In this document: piece after piece, positions 38,893 through 46,834 of the stretch
Layout of the letters: each line of letters opens with the position of its first letter
How positions within the stretch are numbered: the stretch's first letter is position 1
DNA from: Acidiphilium sp. C61
GTDB lineage: Bacteria; Pseudomonadota; Alphaproteobacteria; Acetobacterales; Acetobacteraceae
Assembly: GCF_902712915.1 (NCBI RefSeq)
Contig: NZ_CACTIA010000005.1
Span: forward strand, 1,512,001 to 1,576,000
Length of the DNA: 64,000 bases
Reading direction: 5' to 3'
Notes under the pieces: generated by a model
Databases searched by the model: none
What the model saw: the letters and a program-made list of their open reading frames with translations, nothing else
Told to the model about the DNA's origin: nothing
Position numbers and translations under genes: made by a program

Positions 38893-39897
38893 ATGAAGTC
38901 GCGCATTTTTCGCTATCCGGACGGCATCCTGCCGAATCTCTTCGCCCTGGCCTATGCCGTGCTGGGCTGGCTGGCCGGGATCGTCCTGATTGCCGCCGCC
39001 CCGCCGCAAGGCAAGATCTGCGGGATCCTGCTGATCGCCCATGCGCTGGCGATCGGCGCCTATCTCATTCACGAATGCCAGCACGGCACGATCTTCGCGA
39101 CCGCGCGCGCCAATGACCGCCTCGGCGCCGCACTTGCCTGGATGTCGGGGGCGTGCATCGCGCCCTATGCCGGGCTGAAGGAAAAGCACCTCCGCCACCA
39201 TGCCGACCGGATGGACGTCGTCAGTTTCGACTATCGGGCGGAACTGGCTGCCGGCCCGGCCTGGTTGCGCCGCGCCGTGCTCGCACTGGAATGGGCCTAC
39301 GTGCCCGCCGTCGAGCTTCTCATGCGCGCCTTCATGGTCCGCAGCCGGTGGCGCGCCGGCCCGGCGGCACGCCGCGCGCTGGCGGGCGTGCTCGCGCTGC
39401 GCCTCGCCGCCTTCGCCGGCCTCGCCGCGATCTCGCCCTGGGCGGTGCCCTGCTACGCGATCGGCTACTGCATCTTCCTCCATATCCTGCGGTTCCAGGA
39501 TGCGTTCCAGCACACGTTCGATCTCTACCACACGGCCGATTACGCGCCCGCGCCGCACGATCCGGTGCGCGACCGCGCCTATGAACAGGCCAACACCTAT
39601 TCCGATGTCGTCAGCGCCGATCATCCGCTGCTGAACCTGCTTGTTCTCAACTTCGCCTATCACAACGCGCATCATGCCCGCCCGGCCGAACCCTGGTACC
39701 GGCTGGCGCGGCTGCACCTCAACCTCTTCGCCGATGACAGGGCCCAGGTCCTGCCGGTGCGCGCACTCCTCGCCAGCTATCATCGCCATCGCGTCACCCG
39801 TGTCCTCGCGCCGGATTGCGGCTTGGTGGCGCCGGAGGGCGACCGGGCCGGATCCTTCATCGGCGCCGTCGGCGTCTCCTTCCTCACCGCCGCATGA
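38893..39897 (+). CDS. Membrane di-iron fatty-acid desaturase/hydroxylase family protein
   Basis: 334 residues with at least four membrane helices. The three histidine boxes of membrane di-iron oxygenases are present: HECQHG (about 57-62), HLRHH (about 98-102) and HNAHH (about 257-261); an extra FQDAFQHTFD lies between helices. The family includes acyl desaturases, carotenoid hydroxylases and alkane- or amine-type hydroxylases, so the reaction here is unknown. Its place at the head of a sigma-54 operon with an amidohydrolase, an MBL lactonase-like enzyme and an importer argues for attack on an imported small molecule rather than lipid desaturation (inference). GGGAG precedes the ATG. Confidence 0.85.
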   Translation: MKSRIFRYPDGILPNLFALAYAVLGWLAGIVLIAAAPPQGKICGILLIAHALAIGAYLIHECQHGTIFATARANDRLGAALAWMSGACIAPYAGLKEKHLRHHADRMDVVSFDYRAELAAGPAWLRRAVLALEWAYVPAVELLMRAFMVRSRWRAGPAARRALAGVLALRLAAFAGLAAISPWAVPCYAIGYCIFLHILRFQDAFQHTFDLYHTADYAPAPHDPVRDRAYEQANTYSDVVSADHPLLNLLVLNFAYHNAHHARPAEPWYRLARLHLNLFADDRAQVLPVRALLASYHRHRVTRVLAPDCGLVAPEGDRAGSFIGAVGVSFLTAA

Positions 39898-40535
39898 GCG
39901 CGCGCGCCGCCCTGCTGATCATCGACATGCAGCGCGATTTCTGCATGGCCGGCGGCTATGCCGATCGCGCCGGGCTCGACATCGCGCGCCTTGCCGGGCC
40001 AATCGCCCCCATCGCGCGCCTCGCCACGGCGTTTCGCGCGGCCGGCCTGCCGGTCATCTACACCCGCGAGGGCCATCGCCCCGATCTTGCCGATTGCGCG
40101 CCGGCCAAGCAGGCGCGCGCCCGCGCGGCGGGAGCGCCGATCGGCTCGCGCGGTCCGCTCGGCCGCGCCCTGATCCGCGGCGAATACGGGCATGACATCG
40201 TCGACGATCTCGCCCCGCACCTTGATGACATCATCGTCGACAAGCCGGGCTATTCCGCCTTTCACGCGACCGATCTCGATCACACGCTGCGTGCGCTCGG
40301 CATCGGGCGCCTCGTGCTGAGCGGTGTGACGACGGAGGTCTGCGTCCACTCCACGCTGCGTTCCGCGATCGATCGCGGCTATGACTGCGTGACCGTCGCC
40401 GATGCCACCGCCTGCGACGATCCCGCCCTGCACGCCGCCGTTCTCGGCCTGATCGCCAACGAATGCGGCATATTCGGAAGTGTCGCCGATACCGACACGG
40501 TCTGCGCCACGGTCTGCGCGAAGGTGCCCGCATGA
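39894..40535 (+). CDS. Cysteine hydrolase, isochorismatase family
   Basis: 213 residues. The catalytic triad is visible: Asp in LLIIDMQRDF (residue 11), Lys in VDKPGYSAF (about 119) and the nucleophilic Cys in GVTTEVCVHSTLR (about 152), with the cis-peptide VTT before it. Relatives hydrolyse amides such as biuret, ureidoacrylate, nicotinamide and N-carbamoylsarcosine; the long insert REGHRPDLADCAPAKQARAR is typical of the carbamoyl/biuret-type branch, but I cannot fix the substrate. It is coupled to the desaturase-like gene by ATGA overlap. An ammonia-releasing role fits sigma-54 control. Confidence 0.86.
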   Translation: MSARAALLIIDMQRDFCMAGGYADRAGLDIARLAGPIAPIARLATAFRAAGLPVIYTREGHRPDLADCAPAKQARARAAGAPIGSRGPLGRALIRGEYGHDIVDDLAPHLDDIIVDKPGYSAFHATDLDHTLRALGIGRLVLSGVTTEVCVHSTLRSAIDRGYDCVTVADATACDDPALHAAVLGLIANECGIFGSVADTDTVCATVCAKVPA

Positions 40536-41308
40536 CATCCGTCCGCACCTTCCGCCCGCTGCTCACCGGCACCTACAGCTACGACAAGTCGATCTCGACG
40601 CGCGGCCGCGGCGCCGGCACGCTGATCGAAGCGCCGATCCTCGCCTACCTGATCGAGACCACGCAGGGCCGCATCCTCTACGATGTCGGCTGCGACTACC
40701 GCAAGATCGACGATCCGGCACTGCGCGCGCGCTTCTACGGCGACCTGCCGTTCCCACCCCCCGCCATGCCGGACGATCACCGCCTGCCCGCCCGCCTCGG
40801 CGCCCTCGGCCTCGACCCGCGCGACATCGACCTCGTCTTTCTCGGCCACCTGCATTTCGATCATGCCGGCGGGCTGCACGATTTTCCCCACGCCGAGATC
40901 CATGTCCATGAGGACGAACTCGCCGGCGCCGCCGAGCCCGGCGCGCGCGGCTATTTCCCCGACGATTTCGCCGGCGCCTGGCGCTGGCGCCCCCGCCGCG
41001 GCGAATACGATCTCGCCCCCGGCGTCACCGCGATCGAGACGCCGGGTCACACGGCGGGGCATATGTCGATGCTGGTCGAACTGCCGAAGGGCGCGCCGAT
41101 CCTGCTCTGCGGCGACGCCGCCGATCTCGTCGAAAATCTCGACGAGGAAATCGCCCCCGGCCTGTGCTGGCAGGAGAACGAGGCGATGGCGGTGGCTTCG
41201 ATCCGCGCGCTGAAATCCCGCGCCTGCGGCTGCGGTGCGACCCTCTGGCCGAATCACGACCTCGCCTTCTTCCGCGACCATGACTGCTTTCCGGGATTTT
41301 TCGAATGA
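40532..41308 (+). CDS. MBL-fold hydrolase, N-acyl-homoserine-lactonase-like
   Basis: 258 residues with metal motif GHLHFDHAGG (about 107-116), TPGHTAGHMSM (about 170-180), CGDAADL (about 192-198) and NHD near the C terminus: the full di-zinc set of the AttM/AiiA lactonase branch. In an operon with an importer, an oxygenase-like protein and an amidase, cleavage of a lactone or cyclic intermediate is more plausible than quorum quenching. ATGA overlaps at both ends show tight coupling. Confidence 0.85.
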   Translation: MTSVRTFRPLLTGTYSYDKSISTRGRGAGTLIEAPILAYLIETTQGRILYDVGCDYRKIDDPALRARFYGDLPFPPPAMPDDHRLPARLGALGLDPRDIDLVFLGHLHFDHAGGLHDFPHAEIHVHEDELAGAAEPGARGYFPDDFAGAWRWRPRRGEYDLAPGVTAIETPGHTAGHMSMLVELPKGAPILLCGDAADLVENLDEEIAPGLCWQENEAMAVASIRALKSRACGCGATLWPNHDLAFFRDHDCFPGFFE

Positions 41309-42150
41309 GCGAGCGCATGGAAGCCGGCACCAAGGTGCGGCCCGCCCGCCTCGCGACCGGATCGCCGCACCCCAGCATCTGGCAGATCCGCACCAGGCTC
41401 GACCGGGGGCGCTATCTCACCCTCGCCACATCGAGCTTCGCCGCCCTGCTCATGGCCTGGTGGGCCATCACCGCCAGCGGCGCGGTCAACCCGATGTTCC
41501 TGCCCTCGCCCGCCGGCGTGATCGACGCGCTGGTGGCATGGTATCGCGACGGCACGCTGCTCGACGATATCGGCATCTCGCTCTGGCGCGTGTCCGCCGG
41601 CTTCGCGCTCTCGGCGGTGATGGCGGTGCCGCTCGGCCTCTATGTCGGCGCCTACCAGCCGGTGCGCGCGCTGTTCGAGCCGATCATGGAATTCGCGCGC
41701 TATCTGCCCGCCGTCGCCTTCGTGCCCCTGGTGCTGCTCTGGTTCGGCCTCGGCGAGACCGCGAAGATCATGCTGATCTGGATCGGCACCTTCTTCCAGA
41801 TGGTGCTGATGATCGCCGAGGATGCGAGCCGCGTGCCGATGGCGCAGATCGAGGCGGCGCGCACGCTCGGCGCCAGCAACCACGAAATCCTCAACCTCGT
41901 CCTGCTGCGCTCGGCGCTGCCGGCGATGTTCGACACGCTGCGGATGACGCTCGGCTTCGCCTGGACCTATCTCGTCGTCGCCGAGCTCATCGCCGCGAAT
42001 TCCGGCCTCGGCTTCGCGATCCTGCGCGCCCAGCGCTTCATGCAGACCGACCGGATTTTCGTCGGCATCATCCTGATCGGGCTGATCGGCCTGGTCACCG
42101 ACCAGGCGGTGCGGCGTTTGCAAAAGCGCCTGTTCCCGTGGCGCGCATGA
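41305..42150 (+). CDS. ABC transporter permease, NitT/TauT type
   Basis: 281 residues, about six helices, with the coupling loop QIEAARTLGASNHEILNLVLLRSALPAMFDTLR (about 187-219). It overlaps the lactonase-like gene and the ATPase gene by four bases each. It belongs to the importer of the unknown sigma-54 operon and is only distantly similar to the guanidine-operon permease. Confidence 0.9.
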   Translation: MSERMEAGTKVRPARLATGSPHPSIWQIRTRLDRGRYLTLATSSFAALLMAWWAITASGAVNPMFLPSPAGVIDALVAWYRDGTLLDDIGISLWRVSAGFALSAVMAVPLGLYVGAYQPVRALFEPIMEFARYLPAVAFVPLVLLWFGLGETAKIMLIWIGTFFQMVLMIAEDASRVPMAQIEAARTLGASNHEILNLVLLRSALPAMFDTLRMTLGFAWTYLVVAELIAANSGLGFAILRAQRFMQTDRIFVGIILIGLIGLVTDQAVRRLQKRLFPWRA

Positions 42151-42968
42151 CCGCGTCCGTCGTTCTCCAGGGTGTCACCAAGGTCTTCCCCGGCGGGTTC
42201 GCCGCCCTCTCGCCGATCGACCTCGCGATCGACCCGGGCAGCTTCGTCGCCATCGTCGGCGCCTCCGGTTGCGGCAAGTCGACGCTGCTGCGCATCATCG
42301 CCGGGCTCGAGTCCCGCAGTGCCGGGCGCGTCCTCGTCGATGGCGCGCCGGTCGAAGGTCCGGGCCGCGACCGGACGATGGTGTTCCAGGATTACAGCCT
42401 CTACCCCTGGCTCACGGTGATGCAGAACATCCGCTTCTGCCGCGCGCTCCGGGCGCACCGCAGCGAGGATGGCCGCCACGCGGAGGCCGAGGCCGAGCGC
42501 CGCAGCGTGGCACTCCTCAACCTGATGGGCCTCGCCCGCGTCGAACACGCCTGGCCGAGCCAGCTCTCGGGCGGCATGCGCCAGCGCGTCGCCATCGCCC
42601 GCGCGCTGATGGCGAAACCCCAGGTCCTGCTGATGGACGAACCCTTCGGCGCGCTCGACGCGCAAACCCGCGAGGTCATGCACGATCTCATCCTGCACGT
42701 GAAATCCGCCGAGAAGCGCACCATCATCTTCGTCACCCACGATGTCGAGGAGGCGGTCTACCTCGCCGACCGCGTCATCGTCCTCGCACCGCATCCCGGC
42801 CGGATCGACACGATCGAGACCATCCCCTTCGCCGCCCGCACGCGCGACCTGCGGCTCGACCCGCACTTCCTCGCCCTGCGCCAGCGCATCACCGAACGCA
42901 TCCGCGCCACCGCCGGCATGGGCGGCGACCCCGACGGGCTCAGCGCCCTCGCCGCACCGGTCGCATGA
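42147..42968 (+). CDS. ABC transporter ATP-binding protein, NitT/TauT type
   Basis: 273 residues with Walker A VGASGCGKSTLLRI (about 35-48), Q-loop FQDYSLYPWLTVMQNI, signature LSGGMRQRVAIARAL (about 146-160), Walker B VLLMDEPFGALD and H-loop FVTHD. The Q-loop and the QNI segment are typical of nitrate/taurine-type ATPases. Coupled upstream by ATGA overlap. Confidence 0.92.
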   Translation: MTASVVLQGVTKVFPGGFAALSPIDLAIDPGSFVAIVGASGCGKSTLLRIIAGLESRSAGRVLVDGAPVEGPGRDRTMVFQDYSLYPWLTVMQNIRFCRALRAHRSEDGRHAEAEAERRSVALLNLMGLARVEHAWPSQLSGGMRQRVAIARALMAKPQVLLMDEPFGALDAQTREVMHDLILHVKSAEKRTIIFVTHDVEEAVYLADRVIVLAPHPGRIDTIETIPFAARTRDLRLDPHFLALRQRITERIRATAGMGGDPDGLSALAAPVA

Positions 42969-43000
42969 AGCGGGATATCCCACAACAAAAGGAGGCTCTC

Positions 43001-43987
43001 TTGAAACGGATCTTCAGCCGTCTGCTCCTCGCATCCGCGATCGGCGTTGCAAGTGCCGCACCGCTCACCCCCGCCCGCGCCGCCGGCACCACGGTCAGCT
43101 TCGGCCTCAGCTCGTGGATCGGCTTCGCCCCGCTCTTCGTCGCCTCGGCGAAGCACTTCTTCGGCGACTACCCGATCCGCTTCGTCCACATGGACAGCGG
43201 GATCAACGCCGCCCTGATCTCCGGTGCGATCGATACCGCCGACATCTCGATGAACGAGGCGATCAACGACCGGGTGAAGGGCTTCCCGGTCAAGATCGTC
43301 ATGCCGATCGACTATTCCGCCGGCGCTGACGCGATCGTGGCGAAGGATACGGTCAGGACCGTGGCCGACCTGCGCGGCAAGACCGTTCCGCTCGACACCG
43401 CCTCCTATTCCGAACTCCTGCTCTCCCATGCGCTGCACGGCGCGAAGCTCTCGCTCGCCGACGTGAAGCAGACCGACATGCCGGCCTCCGACATCCCCGC
43501 CGCCCTGCTCGGCGGCCATGCCGAAGCCGGGGTGACCTGGGCGCCGAACATCTCGATGATCACGGCGCACAAAGGCTTCCACGTGCTCTACACCTCGGCC
43601 GACGCACCCGGCCTGATCACCGACAATTTCGCGGCCAGGACCAGCTTCCTCAAGGCGCATCCCGGCGCGATGCCGGCGATCATCAAGGGATTCCTCGAAG
43701 GCTCGGCCTATATCCGGACCCACCCCGCCGCCTCCTACCGCATCATCGGCAAGGCGCTCGGCATCTCCCCGGCGGAGGCGAAGTCGCAATATGCAGGGGT
43801 GGTCAACCCCTCGCTGCGGCAGATGAAAGCCATGATGACCGGCGCGGGAGGCGAGACGATCATCCCCTACAAGCAGAACATCGCGATGGTGCGCGCGCTG
43901 ATGATATCGCAGAAGCAGCTCGCCCCGTCGCAGACCATCGCCTGGGCCAGCCTGCTCGATCCGGCCTATGTCAGCGCCATGAAATAA
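43001..43987 (+). CDS. ABC transporter periplasmic binding protein, NitT/TauT type
   Basis: 328 residues. I chose the TTG at 43001 because AAAAGGAGG lies six bases upstream and it yields a clean Sec signal peptide (MKRIFSRLLLASAIGVASA..ARA) with cleavage before AGTTV; the ATG at 42965, overlapping the ATPase stop, has no such site. The mature part has SFGLSSWIGFAPLFVASA and the DTADISMNEAIND loop of solute-binding proteins for sulfonates, nitrate and similar small ligands. The last 108 codons are duplicated at 45136-45462. Confidence 0.9.
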   Translation: MKRIFSRLLLASAIGVASAAPLTPARAAGTTVSFGLSSWIGFAPLFVASAKHFFGDYPIRFVHMDSGINAALISGAIDTADISMNEAINDRVKGFPVKIVMPIDYSAGADAIVAKDTVRTVADLRGKTVPLDTASYSELLLSHALHGAKLSLADVKQTDMPASDIPAALLGGHAEAGVTWAPNISMITAHKGFHVLYTSADAPGLITDNFAARTSFLKAHPGAMPAIIKGFLEGSAYIRTHPAASYRIIGKALGISPAEAKSQYAGVVNPSLRQMKAMMTGAGGETIIPYKQNIAMVRALMISQKQLAPSQTIAWASLLDPAYVSAMK

Positions 43988-44057
43988 CCCGCGGCGCAGC
44001 TTCACCTCGAACGACCTCGCGCACGCGGTCGGCCCCAGGCCGGCCGCGTTTGTGCAC
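43661..44057. repeat. Long direct repeat, copy 1
   Basis: The 3' third of the binding-protein gene plus its terminator. Copy 2 at 45136-45532 lies exactly 1475 bases away without any insertion or deletion that I can find: both stop codons and both terminators keep the same offset. The differences are scattered substitutions, several of them changing amino acids. Confidence 0.9.
44023..44051 (+). terminator. Intrinsic terminator after the binding-protein gene
   Basis: ACGCGGTCGG-CCCCAGG-CCGGCCGCGT, a ten-pair stem with one G-T pair, followed by a short T run interrupted by G. It closes the sigma-54 operon; the duplicated copy at 45498 has an uninterrupted T5. Confidence 0.75.
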
Positions 44058-44327
44058 CGCCGCCGGCATCCTGCCGCCGGGACAGTCATCCGGTATCGGC
44101 GCCCCAGGCGCCGCATGTTATTCGATCTGTCGAGCCATACCACGAAACCCCGGTTCTTAACTGCGAGGCGCTTCACTGCCAGATGCTTCACCGTATGGCT
44201 TTCTGCATGCGACGAAGCTACTGTCCCGACAGCTCGGGTTTTTCGCTGTTAGAGCACGACATCCGCCCGGATGATGCCCTCATCAGAGACTCCCTGAAAC
44301 CTTGGGCCAATTTTCAACAACGATTCC
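44058..44327. other. Intergenic region with a small terminator and a repeat remnant
   Basis: No gene recognised. It contains a short hairpin CCCGA-CAGC-TCGGG followed by TTTTT at 44225-44243, and directly after it TTAGAGCACGACATCCG and GGATGATGCCCTCATC (44248-44290), a decayed piece of the bipartite palindromic element. Composition shifts here from the GC-rich operon toward the lower-GC glycosyltransferase gene. Confidence 0.45.
44225..44243 (+). terminator. Short hairpin with T5, possible terminator
   Basis: Five-pair perfect stem CCCGA/TCGGG with loop CAGC followed directly by five T. The stem is short, so efficiency is doubtful. It is placed between the end of the transporter operon and the glycosyltransferase gene. 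Confidence 0.45.
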
Positions 44328-45080
44328 GTGCGGTGCATTGTGGAACAAAATCGATCGCGTCGTGCAGCGGTATACGCTGCCTGGGGCCAGAAATTTGTCG
44401 AGGAAGCGGTGGTCAGTGCCAGGACGGCGCGTCGGTTCGGATTGGACCGAATCCTGATTACCAGCCCAGATTCTTCAAGGTTTCTCGATTGCGAAGATTT
44501 TACCGAAATCATCTATCACGATTTCAAATTGCAAGGACAATTGGCAAAAACCGAAATTTTTGCACGTCTCCCGGATTGCTACTCGAGTTTTGTATTCCTC
44601 GACACCGATACGCAAATCTTATTGGATATCAGCCAGGCATTCGAACGAGCCGAGCAGCATGGCATCGCTGCCGCGCAGGCCGCACATTATTCACTTGAGC
44701 ATTTTTGGGGATTTGGATCGCATCTGGACAAAATCGGCTTCAGATCCAACGAATTATTACAGTATAATACCGGCGTGATATTCTTTTCCAGGCAACCAAA
44801 AGCGTGGCAGGTTCTGGAAAAATGGCACGAATTTTGTACCGAGGTGAAGGATGACGTCTCAGCCTGGGGCGATCAGCCATATCTGACGCTCGCAATGGAG
44901 TTGCTTCAGTTCAACCCGTACACGCTGTCGATCGCCTACAATTACAGGAATTTTGGCGAAATTGTCAGCGGGAAGATACGCATCTGGCATAGCCGGATCG
45001 CTCCTCCGGCGGATGTGAATACATTTGCCGATCCGTGGCCACCGCGACGGTTCAGAGATAGCCAGCGCCTGGGTGTATAG
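44328..45080 (+). CDS. Glycosyltransferase-like protein (nucleotide-diphospho-sugar transferase fold)
   Basis: 250 residues. The segment FVFLDTDTQILLDISQAF contains a DxD-type metal motif, followed by YNTGVIFFSRQPKAWQVLEKWHEF and WGDQPYLTLAML-like text, the arrangement seen in GT8-like and related transferases. There is no membrane segment. The GTG start at 44328 lacks a good ribosome site and a GTG at 44340 is also possible, so the start is uncertain. GC content is visibly lower than in its neighbours. The gene is enclosed between two direct repeats, and its TAG stop is the first triplet of a half repeat element, signs of an inserted cassette. The acceptor is unknown. Confidence 0.6.
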   Translation: MRCIVEQNRSRRAAVYAAWGQKFVEEAVVSARTARRFGLDRILITSPDSSRFLDCEDFTEIIYHDFKLQGQLAKTEIFARLPDCYSSFVFLDTDTQILLDISQAFERAEQHGIAAAQAAHYSLEHFWGFGSHLDKIGFRSNELLQYNTGVIFFSRQPKAWQVLEKWHEFCTEVKDDVSAWGDQPYLTLAMELLQFNPYTLSIAYNYRNFGEIVSGKIRIWHSRIAPPADVNTFADPWPPRRFRDSQRLGV

Positions 45081-45126
45081 AGCATCGCCCGATCGGATAG
45101 AGTCATCTGACCGGGCAACGATGCCT
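45078..45126. repeat. Half of the bipartite palindromic element, copy G
   Basis: Only one palindrome is present: TAGAGCATCGCCCGATCGGA and TCATCTGACCGGGCAACGATGC. It starts with the stop codon of the glycosyltransferase gene and ends ten bases before the start of the long direct repeat copy 2, so it marks the junction of the rearrangement. Confidence 0.65.
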
Positions 45127-45135
45127 CGGCCTCAA

Positions 45136-45462
45136 CCCGGCGCGATGCCGGCGATCATCAAGGGATTCCTCGAAGGCTCGGCCTATATCCGGACCCACCC
45201 CGCCGCCTCCTGCCGCATCATCGGCAAGGCGCTCGGCATCTCCCCGGCGGACGCGAAGGCGCGATATGCCGGGGTGGGCAACCCCTCGCTGCGGCAGATG
45301 AACGCCATGATGACCGGCGCGGGAGGCGAAACGATCATCCCCTACAAGCAGAACATCGCGATGGTGCGCGCGCTGATGATATCGCAGAAGCAGCTCGCCC
45401 CGTCGCTGCGCATCGCCTGGGCCAGCCTGGTCGGTCCGGCCTATGTCAACCCGCTGAGATAA
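45136..45462 (+). pseudogene. 5'-truncated remnant of an ABC binding-protein gene
   Basis: In-frame match to the last 108 residues of the protein encoded at 43001 (PGAMPAIIKGFLEGSAYIRT to the stop), with about a dozen substitutions (for example Y to C, E to D, K to N, and the last four residues NPLR instead of SAMK). No signal peptide or N-terminal lobe precedes it. An upstream frame stays open from 45025 but it is unrelated sequence. It is probably the rest of a tandem paralogue whose 5' part was replaced by the glycosyltransferase cassette. Confidence 0.8.
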
Positions 45463-45497
45463 CGCGGGGCGCCGCCGCGCCACTGATGACTCCCCCC

Positions 45498-45528
45498 ACG
45501 CGGTCGGCCCCATACCGGCCGCGTTTTT
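45498..45528 (+). terminator. Intrinsic terminator (duplicated copy)
   Basis: ACGCGGTCGG-CCCCATA-CCGGCCGCGT followed by T5: a ten-pair stem and a clean U-tract, stronger than the copy at 44023. Confidence 0.8.
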
Positions 45529-45532
45529 GCGT

Positions 45533-45898
45533 CGCCGGATTGCGGTCGCACAGACGTCCGCCGACCGCGACTCTCGCTCCCACTGCGGCTCGGGGCCGAT
45601 GGCAGAAGTATAAATTTTAAGAATGATGCCGGATGTATCCACATAAACAGAATGAATATTAATCCAAAACATATTCTTCGATATCGAAATAAAAACTTTT
45701 TTGATTTTAACAATCACAAAATTGTATATTTTATAAAATATTAATAAAATAATCAGCAAAACATTTTTGAGTTGAAGAATAATTAAATTCACGATTTATT
45801 CTTGAAAATAAAAAATTTATATTGATTTAGAACGAACATACCGATACGAAATCATCCAAAGAAACGAACTCTGATAAACCTCAAGGAAAGAAACGACT
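45533..45898. other. AT-rich intergenic region
   Basis: No gene recognised. From about 45605 to 45880 the sequence is strongly AT-rich, with runs such as TTAATAAAATAATCAGC, in sharp contrast to the chromosome around it. It may be a promoter/H-NS-like silenced region or the edge of acquired DNA. The ribosome site AAGGAAAG of the next gene lies at its right end. Confidence 0.45.
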
Positions 45899-46711
45899 AT
45901 GTCTGTCCATATCGGTCAAAACGACAAAATTCATACCCGAAATGAGTTATCTTTTACAATTATCTACACACACAATACAAATAATGATCAGATAATTCAA
46001 CAATTAAATGGTCTCAACATAAATTTTTTACCGTACGAAGATGATTATTTTGACGACCATATTTTCATGAGCGACCCTTCAGAAATGTATATATTTTACA
46101 TGAAGGATCTTGATATCGGCCTCCTGTCGCGAATTATCGAAGTCAAGAGAATGACCGCCAAGCCGATTGTCGTCATATCCGACGAACATGACAGTACGTT
46201 GGAGGTTTCAGTTCTTAGACTCGGCGCCGATGATTACTGGAGTGCCATCAATTCAAAAGAAATATTCCGGATCAGGACCGAGAAATTTCTACAGCAATTC
46301 AGGAGAAAATATTACCAAGCATTTTCCCGGAGCGGAGCAATAATTCGAAAAGGCCAAACACTAAATGCAGACAAAAAGTGGCATGATTTCTTTACACCCT
46401 ACGAATTTCTTGCACTCACAACGCTTATCGAAAACCAGGGTGAAATCATTCCTCGAGATGAGCTGTCTCTCCTTGTGAGAGGGCGAACCTCGACCAACAA
46501 CGAAGCCTCGCGCGACCGCTCTGCCGACAACCTGCTGTCGCGGATCCGCAGCAAGCTGAAGCGGCTCGGCGTCTACAAGAACGACATCAAATGCTTCAAC
46601 GGCGTCGGCTATGCGTTCATCGGCGACAGGGACGAACTCGTGACCGCGCTTGACGCCCGGTTCGCGGACAGCACCTCCCCGACGCCGGACAGCGGCGCCG
46701 CCCGCCCCTGA
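45899..46711 (+). CDS. Atypical response-regulator-like protein (degenerate receiver plus OmpR-type DNA-binding domain)
   Basis: 270 residues. The N-terminal 130 follow the alpha/beta rhythm of a receiver domain (FTIIYTHN, MYIFYMKD, KPIVVISD, LRLGADDYW) but the acidic pair is THN, the phosphoacceptor position after the third strand is not Asp, and the lysine after the fifth strand is missing, so phosphorylation is unlikely. The C-terminal part (about 150-250) is a winged helix: FFTPYEFLALTTLIENQGEIIPRDEL, then SADNLLSRIRSKLKRLG and the wing GVGYAFIG. AAGGAAAG precedes the ATG. Codons are AT-rich up to about base 46480 and then abruptly GC-rich, so the gene may be a hybrid or a partly ameliorated import. 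Targets unknown. Confidence 0.7.
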   Translation: MSVHIGQNDKIHTRNELSFTIIYTHNTNNDQIIQQLNGLNINFLPYEDDYFDDHIFMSDPSEMYIFYMKDLDIGLLSRIIEVKRMTAKPIVVISDEHDSTLEVSVLRLGADDYWSAINSKEIFRIRTEKFLQQFRRKYYQAFSRSGAIIRKGQTLNADKKWHDFFTPYEFLALTTLIENQGEIIPRDELSLLVRGRTSTNNEASRDRSADNLLSRIRSKLKRLGVYKNDIKCFNGVGYAFIGDRDELVTALDARFADSTSPTPDSGAARP

Positions 46712-46755
46712 GGAGATGCCCCGCAAGGCCGGGTCCACGCCCGGCCTGCGGCACC

Positions 46756-46806
46756 CTTTCATCAATCTTTCCCGCGAAGTCCACAAAGCTGTCATGCGAT
46801 TCGTCT
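46756..46806 (+). promoter_or_regulatory. Possible Pho box upstream of the MFS gene
   Basis: CTTTCAT-CAAT-CTTTCCC at 46756-46773 resembles the 7-4-7 PhoB direct repeat (CTGTCAT type), and an exact CTGTCAT lies at 46789, three 11-base turns from the first unit. The intermediate units are weak. Phosphate-starvation control would suit the adjoining C-P lyase genes. Confidence 0.35.
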
Positions 46807-46834
46807 AGACGACTCCCAAACTCAACGGGAGAAC

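Larger units (their letters stand above)
45136..45532. repeat. Long direct repeat, copy 2
   Basis: Second copy of bases 43661-44057, offset by 1475. It comprises a 5'-truncated binding-protein gene and the terminator. The two copies flank the glycosyltransferase cassette. Confidence 0.9.

Noticed and set aside
40532..41308. Quorum-quenching role for the lactonase-like protein
   Set aside because: No quorum-sensing gene is near and the gene is locked into a transport/catabolic operon; family resemblance alone is not enough.
45025..45135. The open frame running into the binding-protein remnant as a real gene start
   Set aside because: It overlaps the glycosyltransferase end and the half repeat, has no ribosome site and no signal peptide, so the remnant is called a pseudogene.
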